From CAYYFX01 sp964471155 (GTDB lineage Bacteria > ARS69), in contig CAYYFX010000132.1 of assembly GCA_964471155.1 (NCBI GenBank), positions 1-10,112 on the forward strand: a DNA stretch of 10,112 nucleotides, read 5' to 3'. The notes beneath the pieces are model-generated. The model did no database searches, was not told the DNA's origin, and saw only the letters and a program-made list of their open reading frames with translations. Below, piece after piece: positions 1 through 7,657 of the stretch (position 1 is the first letter of the stretch; every line of letters begins with the position of its first letter). The translations under genes were made by a program, and so were the position numbers.

Positions 1-3000
1 CCGGCCACGACGACTACCACTGCATCGACGACACCGGCTTCTTCCAGCTCTTCGCGAAGGACGCGCAGGCGGCGGCCGACCTGAACATCATCGCGCACCG
101 GATCGCCGAGCTGTCGCTCACGCCGGGCGCCCTGGCGCAGGACGGCTTCCTCACGACGCATCTCATCGAGTCCATGCGGGTGCCGGAGCGCGCGCTGATC
201 GAGGAGTACCTGGGCAAGCCCGACGACATCATCGAGACGCCCACGCCGGCACAGCGGATCCTTTACGGGGAGACGCGCCGCCGCATCCCGGTCCTCTGGG
301 ACGTGGACAACCCGATGATGGCCGGCCTCGTGCAGAACCAGGACTCGTACATGCAGAGCGTGGCCGCGCAGCGCCCGTTCTTCTTCGACCACGTGCAGGA
401 GCTGTCGGCCCGCGCGTTCGAGGAGTTCGCGAAGCTCACGAACCGCCGGTACGACCGCGTGATGACGTACCGCACGGACGACGCGGAGTGGCTGATCGTG
501 GGCCAGGGCAGCGTGGTCCCCACCGCCCAGGTGGTGGCGGACTACCTGCGCGAGACCCGCGGGCTGAAGGTGGGCGTGGTGGACATGGTGATGTTCCGCC
601 CGTTCCCCGCGGACCTCGTGGGGCGCATCCTGCAGGGCCGCAAGGGCGTGGCCGTGCTGGAGCGGCTGGACCAGCCGCTCGCCGCGGACCTGCCGCTCAT
701 GCGCGAGATCCGCGCCACGCTCAGCAAGTGCGTGGAGAACGGCCGCGACCGGAAGAGCCCGCCGTACCCCGACCTGCCGGCCTACCGCGACGCCACCGAG
801 CTCCCGCCGCTGTACTCCGGGTCGTTCGGCATGGGCAGCCGGGACCTGCAGCCGGAGGGCGTGATCGGGGCGGTCGAGAACATGCTGCCGGACGGGAAGC
901 ACCGGAAGCTGTTCTACCTGTCCATCGACTTCCTGCGCGAGGAGGCGCTGACCCCGAAGCAGGAGATGTACCAGCAGACGATCGAGGCCGCGTACCCGCA
1001 CGTGCGGGAGCTGGCGGTGAAGGGCTCGGAGAACCCGAACCTCATGCCGAAGGGCGCCATCACGGTGCGGTTCCACTCCGTCGGCGGCTGGGGCGCCATC
1101 ACCACGGGCAAGAACCTGGCGATGACCCTGTTCGACCTCCTCGGCTGGCACATCAAGGCCAACCCGAAGTACGGCTCGGAGAAGAAGGGCCAGCCCACCA
1201 CGTACTACCTCTCGGCCGCGCCGGAGCCGATCCGCGTGAACTGCGAGTACTTCTACGTGGACGTGGTGCTCTCGCCGGATCCGAACGTGTTCCACCACAC
1301 GAACGCGCTGGCCGGCCTCAAGGAGGGCGGTGTCTTCATCTGGCAGAGCGACGCCGACTCGCCGGAGAAGGTGTGGGAGAGCATCCCGCCGGCGTTCCAG
1401 CGGATCATCGTGGACAAGAAGATCCGCGTGTTCGCGCTGGACGCGTTCACGATCGCCCGGGCCGAGGCGTCGGACCCGGAGCTGCAGCTCCGCATGCAGG
1501 GCATCGCGTTCCAGGGCGCGTTCTTCGCCGCCTCGCCGGTGGCCAAGAACGCCGGACTGGACGACGCGCGGCTCCTGGAGGCCATCCGGGCGCAGCTCCA
1601 GGAGAAGTTCGGCGCGAAGGGCGCGCGCGTGGTCGAGGACAACATGCGCGTCGTGAAGCGCGGCTGGGACGAGGTGTTCGAGGTGAAGCCCGGCGCCATC
1701 GCGGACGTCGCGGCGCGCGCCCGCACGCTCCCCGGCGAGCCGCCGATGCCCGTGATGATGAAGCGGATCCCGCAGAGCAAGGCCCCCATGAGCGACATCC
1801 ACCGCTTCTGGGAGCAGACCGGGAACTTCTACGCCCGCGGCCTCGGCAACGACAACCTCACCGACCCCTTCATCGGGCTCGGCGTGATGCCGGCGTCCAC
1901 GTCGCTGTTCCGCGACATGACGCAGATCCGCTTCGAGCACCCGCAGTGGGTCGCGGAGAATTGCACCGCCTGCGGCAAGTGCTGGACGGTCTGCCCCGAC
2001 ACCGCCATCCCCGGCCTCGTGAACGAGATCGGGCAGGTGCTGGACACGGTCGTGTCGCGGCTGCGCAAGGCCGGGCACGAGCTGAAGCACCTGTCCCGCG
2101 CGGTGCGCACGGTGGAGAAGCACCTGCGCGGTTCCTGCGCGGTGGCGAAGGAGACCGACTCCGTCGCGGCGATGCTGAAGGCGGCGGTGGAGAGGACCCT
2201 GAAGGAGAGCACGGCGACCGGCGAGGAGAAGGAGCGGCTGGCGAAGGAGCTGCAGCTCTTCGAGGACGAGCTGGGCGGATTCGCCTTCGCCCTGTCCCGG
2301 CCGTACTGGACGCTGCACGAGAAGCAGCAGCCGGGATCCGGCGGGCTGCTCTCGATCACCGTGAACCCCTACACCTGCAAGGGCTGCATGGAGTGCGTGC
2401 AGGTGTGCGACGACGACGCGCTGCGCGCGGCGCCGCAGACGGAGGCCTCGGTCAAGCGGCTCCGGCGCGAGTGGGACTTCTGGCTCGACCTCCCCACCAC
2501 GCCGAGGAAGTACATCCGCGTGGACGACCTGGAGCAGGGGATCGGCGCGCTCGAGACGCTCCTCCTGGACAAGGCGAACTACCTGGCCTTCGCGTCCGGA
2601 GAGGGGGCGTGCCTGGGCTGCGGCGAGAAGACGATCATGCACCTCTTCGTGGCCACCGTGGAGGCGCTCATGCAGCCGCGCGTGGCGAAGCACGTGGCGC
2701 GCCTCTCGGAGCTCATCGAGAAGCTGGACAAGCACGTCCAGCTCAAGCTGGTGGAAGGGCTGCCGGTCGGCGATCCCATGGCGAAGATCGTGGACGACTT
2801 CCGGAACAAGGACCTCACGCTGGCGGATCTCGCCGGGCGGCTGGAGAGCCAGGGCGAGGCGGCCCCGATCGACCAGGCCTGGCTGAAGCGCGTCACCCGG
2901 CTGGCGGCCGACCTCAAGAGCCTGCGCTCCCGTTACCTGGAGGGCATCACGGGGACCGGGCGCTCCCGCCTGGGCTTCCTGAACGCCACCGGGTGCACGT

Positions 3001-4532
3001 CGGTGTGGGGCAGCACCTACCCGTTCAACCCCTACCCGTTCCCGTGGTCGAACCACCTCTTCCAGGACTCGACCTCGCTGGCCATGGGCGTCTTCGAGGG
3101 GCACATGGCGAAGATGGCCGACGGCTTCAAGGCGATCCGCGCGGCGGAGCTGGAGCTCGAGGGCAGGTGGGAGCCGGGCAAGCACGACGAGGAGTTCACG
3201 TACTTCGACTGGACGAAGTTCACGGACGAGGAGTGGGAGCTGTGCCCGCCGGTCGTGGCCGTGGGCGGCGACGGCGCGATGTACGACATCGGCTTCCAGA
3301 ACCTCTCCCGCGCGCTGGCGTCGGGGAAGCCCATCAAGGTCCTGGTGCTGGACACGCAGGTGTACTCGAACACCGGCGGCCAGGCCTGCACGTCGGGCTT
3401 CATCGGCCAGATCTCCGACATGGCCCAGTACGGCAAGGCCATCCAGGGCAAGCAGGAGCCGCGCAAGGAGATCGCGCTCATCGGCATGGCGCACCGGAAC
3501 ACGTTCGTGCTGCAGAGCACGATCGCGTACCCGGGCCACATGATCGAGGGCTTCATCAAGGGGCTGAAGGAACGGCGGCCGGCGCTGTTCAACATGTACG
3601 CGTCCTGCCAGCCGGAGCACGGCATCGGCGACGACCTGAGCTCGCACCAGGGCAAGCTCGCCGTCGAGTCCCGCGCGTACCCGGTCTTCCGGTACGACCC
3701 GGAGCGCGGCAGCACGCCGGCGGAGTGCTTCGACCTGGACGGCAACCCGGCGCTCGACGCCGACTGGCCGGAGTACACCATCCGGTACAAGGACGGCGGG
3801 GTGGACCGGGAGATGACCGTGCCCATGACGTTCGCCGACTTCGCCGTCACGGAGGCGCGCTTCCGGAAGCAGTTCCGGATCGCGCCGCCGGACACGTGGA
3901 ACGACAACATGATCCCGCTGCACGAGTTCCTGGAGCTGGCGGCGGACGACCGGGACGGGAAGTTCCCGTACGTGTGGTCCGTGGATCGGAAGAACCGGCT
4001 GAGCCGGCTGCTCGTCAGCAAGGTGATCGTGGAGTCCTGCGAGGACCGGAAGGCCTTCTGGACGATGCTCCGGGCGCTGGCCGGGATGGATCGGCGGGAG
4101 GTCTCGCGGGCGGACATCGAGACCCAACTGCGCGCGGAGCTGGCCGGGAAGCTGGCCACGAGCCTCATGCAGCTCGCCGCGGGCGGCGGGGCGTCGGCCC
4201 TGGCCGGGCTCACGGCGGGGCCCCTGGCGGTGTCGCCGGCGCCCTCCGGCGGCGCGCCGGCCGCGGGCGCGGCGGACGGGGACTACCTGGCACCGTGGAT
4301 CGACACCCCGCAGTGCACGAGCTGCGACGAGTGCATCAAGATCAACGGGAAGATCTTCGAGTACGACGCCTCGAAGAAGGCCGTCATCAGGAACCCGGAG
4401 GGCGGTCCGTACCGGGATCTCGTGAAGGCGGCGGAGAAGTGCACGGCGCGGGTGATCCATCCGGGGTTGCCGCGCGACCGCAGCGCGAAGGACATCGCCG
4501 CGTGGATCGCGCGCGGCGAGAAGTTCAACTGA
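1..4532 (+). CDS. Large single-chain 2-oxoacid:ferredoxin oxidoreductase (PFOR/NifJ family), 5'-truncated by window edge
   Basis: The reading frame (first full codon at 3) is open from the window edge to TGA at 4530, giving 1509 visible residues; perhaps about 100 N-terminal residues lie upstream. The family oxidatively decarboxylates a 2-oxoacid with CoA and thiamine diphosphate (TPP) and reduces ferredoxin, in the cytoplasm. Visible in order: the end of domain I (DGFLTTH near residue 45), domain II (VGQGSV), the gamma-like domain III (RFHSVGGWGAITTGK), two 4Fe-4S motifs (Cys 654/657/660/664 and 792/795/798/802), and the TPP domain with proximal-cluster Cys 870, 873, 998 and 1202, GDG at 1089-1091 and VYSNTGGQ. 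An Ala/Gly/Pro linker and a C-terminal ferredoxin domain follow. Ordinary PFORs have about 1170-1230 residues, so this is unusually long. The Arg of the canonical RQTGF motif is Asp here (DDTGF, residues 9-13), so the substrate may not be pyruvate. The family is certain; the substrate is not. Confidence 0.93.
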   Translation, partial: GHDDYHCIDDTGFFQLFAKDAQAAADLNIIAHRIAELSLTPGALAQDGFLTTHLIESMRVPERALIEEYLGKPDDIIETPTPAQRILYGETRRRIPVLWDVDNPMMAGLVQNQDSYMQSVAAQRPFFFDHVQELSARAFEEFAKLTNRRYDRVMTYRTDDAEWLIVGQGSVVPTAQVVADYLRETRGLKVGVVDMVMFRPFPADLVGRILQGRKGVAVLERLDQPLAADLPLMREIRATLSKCVENGRDRKSPPYPDLPAYRDATELPPLYSGSFGMGSRDLQPEGVIGAVENMLPDGKHRKLFYLSIDFLREEALTPKQEMYQQTIEAAYPHVRELAVKGSENPNLMPKGAITVRFHSVGGWGAITTGKNLAMTLFDLLGWHIKANPKYGSEKKGQPTTYYLSAAPEPIRVNCEYFYVDVVLSPDPNVFHHTNALAGLKEGGVFIWQSDADSPEKVWESIPPAFQRIIVDKKIRVFALDAFTIARAEASDPELQLRMQGIAFQGAFFAASPVAKNAGLDDARLLEAIRAQLQEKFGAKGARVVEDNMRVVKRGWDEVFEVKPGAIADVAARARTLPGEPPMPVMMKRIPQSKAPMSDIHRFWEQTGNFYARGLGNDNLTDPFIGLGVMPASTSLFRDMTQIRFEHPQWVAENCTACGKCWTVCPDTAIPGLVNEIGQVLDTVVSRLRKAGHELKHLSRAVRTVEKHLRGSCAVAKETDSVAAMLKAAVERTLKESTATGEEKERLAKELQLFEDELGGFAFALSRPYWTLHEKQQPGSGGLLSITVNPYTCKGCMECVQVCDDDALRAAPQTEASVKRLRREWDFWLDLPTTPRKYIRVDDLEQGIGALETLLLDKANYLAFASGEGACLGCGEKTIMHLFVATVEALMQPRVAKHVARLSELIEKLDKHVQLKLVEGLPVGDPMAKIVDDFRNKDLTLADLAGRLESQGEAAPIDQAWLKRVTRLAADLKSLRSRYLEGITGTGRSRLGFLNATGCTSVWGSTYPFNPYPFPWSNHLFQDSTSLAMGVFEGHMAKMADGFKAIRAAELELEGRWEPGKHDEEFTYFDWTKFTDEEWELCPPVVAVGGDGAMYDIGFQNLSRALASGKPIKVLVLDTQVYSNTGGQACTSGFIGQISDMAQYGKAIQGKQEPRKEIALIGMAHRNTFVLQSTIAYPGHMIEGFIKGLKERRPALFNMYASCQPEHGIGDDLSSHQGKLAVESRAYPVFRYDPERGSTPAECFDLDGNPALDADWPEYTIRYKDGGVDREMTVPMTFADFAVTEARFRKQFRIAPPDTWNDNMIPLHEFLELAADDRDGKFPYVWSVDRKNRLSRLLVSKVIVESCEDRKAFWTMLRALAGMDRREVSRADIETQLRAELAGKLATSLMQLAAGGGASALAGLTAGPLAVSPAPSGGAPAAGAADGDYLAPWIDTPQCTSCDECIKINGKIFEYDASKKAVIRNPEGGPYRDLVKAAEKCTARVIHPGLPRDRSAKDIAAWIARGEKFN
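2010..2340 (+). other. Helical insertion between the two 4Fe-4S motifs of the 2-oxoacid oxidoreductase
   Basis: The first cysteines of the two cluster motifs are 138 residues apart (654 and 792). In the Desulfovibrio africanus enzyme, as I recall its sequence, the distance is about 56. The extra stretch of roughly 80 residues is rich in Lys, Glu, Arg, Leu and Ala (for example EEKERLAKELQLFEDEL) and should form long amphipathic helices, perhaps a helical hairpin. It contains one extra Cys (in RGSCAV). The frame and codon use stay the same through it, so it is a real part of the protein. Its function is unknown; a subunit-docking or dimer role is possible. Confidence 0.7.
2650..2950 (+). other. 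Helical insertion in the TPP domain between proximal-cluster cysteines
   Basis: The second Cys of CLGCGEKT (residue 873) and the Cys of NATGC (residue 998) are 125 residues apart; the canonical spacing is about 25. The added 100 or so residues are charged and helical in character (VAKHVARLSELIEKLDKHV and KRVTRLAADLKSLRSRYLE). In classical PFORs a comparable helical stretch lies later, between the FEDNAE-type motif and GDG, and that interval is somewhat shorter here. Part of this may therefore be a relocated helical element and not a pure addition. Confidence 0.65.
4290..4529 (+). other. C-terminal single-cluster [4Fe-4S] ferredoxin domain of the 2-oxoacid oxidoreductase
   Basis: After an Ala/Gly/Pro-rich linker (about 4170-4290) the protein ends in a compact domain with Cys at visible residues 1438, 1441, 1444 and 1480, a C-x2-C-x2-C-x35-C pattern. 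This matches the four ligands of monocluster ferredoxins such as that of D. gigas (C-x2-C-x2-C-x39-C). Supporting motifs are QCTSCDECIKINGKIFEY and CTARVIHPG. The domain probably holds one [4Fe-4S] cluster and would act as a tethered electron carrier between the enzyme and a partner such as the Rnf complex encoded next to it. The cluster assignment comes from Cys spacing only. Confidence 0.8.
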
Positions 4533-4545
4533 CGGGGGACGCGGA
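4533..4545 (+). promoter_or_regulatory. Intergenic gap with ribosome binding site for rnfC
   Basis: Only 13 bases separate the TGA of the 2-oxoacid oxidoreductase from the rnfC ATG. They contain a purine run (GGGGGA at about 4534-4539) at Shine-Dalgarno distance. There is no room for a promoter or terminator, which supports co-transcription. Confidence 0.55.
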
Positions 4546-5880
4546 ATGCCGCTCCTTGCCCCGAGGACCTTCCGGCACGGGGTGCACCCGCCGGAGGCGA
4601 AGGACGAGACGCGCGACCTGCCGATCCGGCAGTTCCCGTTCGCGCCGGTCCTGGTGGTGCCGCTGTCGCAGCACGCCGGGAAGCCGGCGGTCCCCCTGGT
4701 GCGGGAAGGCCAGGAGGTCGTGCGCGGGCAGCGGATCGCCAGGGCGGACGGCTTCGTCTCGGTGTCCATGCACGCGCCGGCGTCGGGCATCGTGCGGCGG
4801 ATCGGGCTGGTGCCCTCCTCCGCCGGACGGATGGTGCTCGGCGTCTACCTGGAGCCGTTCCCCGGGTCCACGCAGGAGATCGCGGAGGGCCGGCCCTGTC
4901 CCCTGGACGCGTCGCCGGACGAGATCCTCGCCGCCATCCAGGACGCGGGGATCGTGGGCCTGGGCGGCGCCGCCTTCCCGACGCACGTGAAGCTGAAGAT
5001 CCCGGAAGGGAAGCACGCGGACACGCTGATCGTGAACGGCGCGGAGTGCGAGCCCTTCCTCACCACGGACCATCGCGTGATGCTGGAACAGCGCGAGGAC
5101 ATCTTCGCCGGCATCCGCTACCTCGTGAAGGTGACGGGCGTCCGGGACGTCATCATCGGCGTGGAGGAGAACAAGGCGGACGCGGCGACGCACCTGCGGA
5201 TGGGGCTGCCGAAGGACCTCCCGGTCCGCGTGGCGGTGCTCCGGGTGAAGTACCCGCAGGGCGCGGAGAAGGTGCTGATCTCGGCGCTGCTCGGCCGCGA
5301 GGTGCCGTCCGGCAAGCTGCCGCTGGACGTGCACGCGCTCTGCATCAACGTGGCCACCACGGCCGAGATCGGGCGGCTGCTCCCCGAGGGACGCGGGATC
5401 CAGGAGCGCGTGATCACGGTGACGGGACCGGCGGTGAAGCGGAAGGGCAACTACCGCATCCCGATCGGGACGCCGCTCCGCTTCCTCCTGGACCATGTGG
5501 GCGTGGCGCCGGACGTGAACCGGGTGTTCCTCGGCGGGCCCATGATGGGGCAGGCGGCGTCCAGCCTGGACATCCCCGTCACGAAGGGCACGTCGGGCGT
5601 CGTGGCGTTCACGGACGCCGACGCGGCGGCCACCCACTCCAAGGTGTACCCGTGCATCCGCTGCGGCTACTGCGTGGAGGCCTGCCCGATGTTCCTGAAC
5701 CCCTCCACCCTGGGACTGCTGGCGAGGAACGAGCTCTTCGACGAGATGGCGAACGGCCACCACCTCATGGACTGCTTCGAGTGCGGTTCGTGCTCCTTCG
5801 TGTGCCCGTCGCACATCCCGCTGGTGCAGCACTTCCGCATGGCCAAGGCCGCCGTGCGCAAGCCGAAGGTGCAGCGATGA
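4546..5880 (+). CDS. rnfC: Ion-translocating oxidoreductase complex subunit C (RnfC)
   Basis: This 444-residue protein is the peripheral, cytoplasmic-side Rnf subunit that binds FMN and NAD(H) and carries two [4Fe-4S] clusters; in Rnf it is the NAD+ reduction site. The N-terminus has the HPPEAKD-type motif after FRHGV. The Rossmann-like FMN/NADH region shows GLGGAAFPTHVK (residues 138-149) and NGAECEP (164-170). The clusters are C-x2-C-x2-C-x3-C-P at Cys 370/373/376/380 and 410/413/416/420, followed by SHIPLVQHFR. The length matches the compact form seen in clostridial Rnf and lacks the long repetitive C-terminal extension of enterobacterial RnfC/RsxC. The ATG at 4546 follows a purine-rich ribosome site. 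The stop overlaps the rnfD start by four bases (ATGA). Confidence 0.96.
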   Translation: MPLLAPRTFRHGVHPPEAKDETRDLPIRQFPFAPVLVVPLSQHAGKPAVPLVREGQEVVRGQRIARADGFVSVSMHAPASGIVRRIGLVPSSAGRMVLGVYLEPFPGSTQEIAEGRPCPLDASPDEILAAIQDAGIVGLGGAAFPTHVKLKIPEGKHADTLIVNGAECEPFLTTDHRVMLEQREDIFAGIRYLVKVTGVRDVIIGVEENKADAATHLRMGLPKDLPVRVAVLRVKYPQGAEKVLISALLGREVPSGKLPLDVHALCINVATTAEIGRLLPEGRGIQERVITVTGPAVKRKGNYRIPIGTPLRFLLDHVGVAPDVNRVFLGGPMMGQAASSLDIPVTKGTSGVVAFTDADAAATHSKVYPCIRCGYCVEACPMFLNPSTLGLLARNELFDEMANGHHLMDCFECGSCSFVCPSHIPLVQHFRMAKAAVRKPKVQR

Positions 5881-6902
5881 GCGCCCCGGTGAAGACCCTG
5901 GAGATCCGCACCTCGCCGCACGTCGTGAGCGGCTACAGCGTGGACAGCATCATGTTCAACGTGGTCTGGGCGCTCCTGCCCACGGCCGCGTTCGGCGTGA
6001 TCGCGTTCGGGATCTCCGGCGCGCTCACGCTGCTCGTGTCCACGGCCTCGTGCGTGCTGGCCGAGCACCTGCTCTGCCGGGCGAACGGGCGGCCCACCAC
6101 GGTCGCCGACGGGTCGGTGATCATCACCGGGCTCCTGTACGGGATGACCCTGCCGCCGGGGCTGCCGCTGTGGATGAACGCGGTGGGCGGCTTCGTGGCG
6201 GTCGGCCTGGGCAAGGCCCTGTTCGGCGGGCTGGGCAGGAACCCGTTCAACCCGGCGCTGGTGGGACGCGCGGTGCTGCAGGCGGCCTTCCCGGTCTCCA
6301 TGACGACGTGGGTCGCTCCGTTCGCGCCCGACCGGTTCGTGACGCCGGCGTCCTCGCTCCTGGCGCTGCCCTTCGGGAAGCCGGCATACGACGCGGTGTC
6401 CGGCGCCACGCCGCTTTCCGCCTGGAAGTTCGGCCACGCGATGACCGGCACGCGGGAGCTCGCCCTGGGGTTCACGTCCGGGTCCACGGGCGAGACGGCG
6501 GCGCTGCTCATCCTGCTCGGCGGCGCGTACCTGGTCGCGCGCAACATGATGAACTGGCGGATCCCGGCGGCCGTGCTCGGCACGGTGGCGGCGTTCAGCG
6601 GCATCCTGCACGCGGTGGATCCGGCGCGGTACGCCGGGCCGGGCTTCATGCTGTTCTCGGGGGGCCTCATGCTCGGGGCCGTGTTCATGGCCACGGACAT
6701 GGTGGCGTCGCCGTTGACGTCGCTCGGCGCGTGGATCTACGGCGCGCTGATCGGAGTGCTCGTGGTGGTGATCCGCGTGTGGGGCGGCATGCCGGAGGGC
6801 GTCATGTACGCCATCCTGCTGGGCAACGCCGTCTCGCCGCAGCTGGACCGGATGATCCGGCCGCGGGTGTACGGCACCGCGCGGGGGAGGAAGGCGACGT
6901 GA
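5877..6902 (+). CDS. rnfD: Ion-translocating oxidoreductase complex subunit D (RnfD)
   Basis: This 341-residue integral membrane protein is homologous to NqrB and carries covalently bound FMN. The N-terminus has the SPHVVSGYSV motif, then the MFNVVWALLP first helix. About nine to ten hydrophobic segments follow, at roughly residues 24-43, 45-66, 80-92, 98-116, 207-221, 229-245, 255-271, 283-300 and 308-320. GRNPFNPALVGRA is the conserved RnfD/NqrB signature, and FMATDMVASPLT lies near the C-terminal helices. The flavinylation motif is VSGATPL with Thr178 as the expected phosphoester attachment site. Attachment needs the transferase ApbE, which is not encoded in this window. The ATG at 5877 overlaps the rnfC stop (ATGA), and the purine-rich GAAGGTG lies just upstream. 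Confidence 0.96.
   Translation: MSAPVKTLEIRTSPHVVSGYSVDSIMFNVVWALLPTAAFGVIAFGISGALTLLVSTASCVLAEHLLCRANGRPTTVADGSVIITGLLYGMTLPPGLPLWMNAVGGFVAVGLGKALFGGLGRNPFNPALVGRAVLQAAFPVSMTTWVAPFAPDRFVTPASSLLALPFGKPAYDAVSGATPLSAWKFGHAMTGTRELALGFTSGSTGETAALLILLGGAYLVARNMMNWRIPAAVLGTVAAFSGILHAVDPARYAGPGFMLFSGGLMLGAVFMATDMVASPLTSLGAWIYGALIGVLVVVIRVWGGMPEGVMYAILLGNAVSPQLDRMIRPRVYGTARGRKAT
6883..6890 (+). promoter_or_regulatory. Strong Shine-Dalgarno site supporting the GTG start of rnfG
   Basis: GGGGGAGG ends eight bases before the GTG at 6899. Together with the GTGA overlap with the rnfD stop, it favours this start over the in-frame ATG codons at 7013 and 7025. Confidence 0.6.
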
Positions 6903-7657
6903 GCGGGAACGGGAACCCCGTGGCGGCGGCCCCGGCCGCGCCGGCCGTGTCGGGCCCCGCGGCGCCGGCGACCGCGGCCGTGCCCGCGGCGAAGGGCGCG
7001 AGCCCGTGGACGATGTACCGCGCCATGGTGGGCGTGGGGCTCGTGTGCGGGCTGGCCATCGTGGGGGCGTACGTGGGCACGAAGCCGGTCATCGAGAGGA
7101 ACCGGGCCGCGGCGCTGGAGCGCGCCATCTACCGCGTGCTCCCGGACGCGAAGTCCCGGCGCACGTTCGCCCCGCAGCCGGACGGCAGCTATGCCGTCGC
7201 CGGTCCGGGGCCGGCCGCCGGCCCCATGGTGCACGCCGGCTACGACGACGCCGGGAGGCTCGTGGGCTTCGCGCTGGAGGCGCAGGGGATGGGCTACCAG
7301 GACGTGATCTCGCTCCTGTACGGATACGCGCCGGAGCGCGCGGCCATCGTGGGACTGCAGGTCCTGGAGAGCCGCGAGACGCCGGGGCTCGGCGACAAGA
7401 TCGGCTTCGACCCCGCGTTCCTCGCGAACTTCGAGGCCCTGGACGTCTCGCTGGACGCGGAGGGCACCGGGCTCGCGAACCCCATCGTGGCGGTGAAGCA
7501 CGGCGAGAAGACCGGCGCCTGGCAGGTGGACGGGATCACCGGCGCCACGATCTCGTCGAAGGCGGTGGCGGCCATCCTGAACGGCAGCGCGTCCAGCTGG
7601 GCGCCGCGGCTGAAGGAGCGGATGGCGGACTTCGCGGCGGAAGGGAGCGGGCCATGA
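6899..7657 (+). CDS. rnfG: Ion-translocating oxidoreductase complex subunit G (RnfG)
   Basis: This 252-residue, single-pass membrane flavoprotein is homologous to NqrC; it holds a covalent FMN outside the cytoplasmic membrane and passes electrons within Rnf. An Ala/Pro-rich stretch (residues about 7-35) precedes the membrane helix at about 42-60, followed by the FMN-binding domain with GMGYQDVI, ETPGLGDKI (from residue 160) and the flavinylation motif GITGATISS, in which Thr217 is the expected attachment site. The start chosen is GTG at 6899, which forms a GTGA overlap with the rnfD stop and has a strong ribosome site. Starts at ATG 7013 or 7025 would remove the N-terminal extension and give a length closer to typical RnfG, so the exact N-terminus is uncertain. 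The stop overlaps rnfE by four bases. Confidence 0.94.
   Translation: MSGNGNPVAAAPAAPAVSGPAAPATAAVPAAKGASPWTMYRAMVGVGLVCGLAIVGAYVGTKPVIERNRAAALERAIYRVLPDAKSRRTFAPQPDGSYAVAGPGPAAGPMVHAGYDDAGRLVGFALEAQGMGYQDVISLLYGYAPERAAIVGLQVLESRETPGLGDKIGFDPAFLANFEALDVSLDAEGTGLANPIVAVKHGEKTGAWQVDGITGATISSKAVAAILNGSASSWAPRLKERMADFAAEGSGP

Noticed and set aside
3032..4213. A 393-codon minus-strand frame
   Set aside because: Antisense to the TPP domain of the oxidoreductase. Ser/Arg/Pro-rich with no recognisable domain; expected where GC content suppresses stop codons.
488..4990. A 1500-codon open frame on the plus strand overlapping the 2-oxoacid oxidoreductase and rnfC
   Set aside because: Its translation is low-complexity Arg/Gly/Pro/Ala with no motif. 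It is the shifted-frame shadow of GC-rich genes whose true frame has clear family motifs.
4525..5832. A 435-codon minus-strand frame opposite rnfC
   Set aside because: Rich in His, Arg, Val and Asp in a pattern that mirrors the antisense of GC-rich codons; rnfC on the plus strand is unambiguous.
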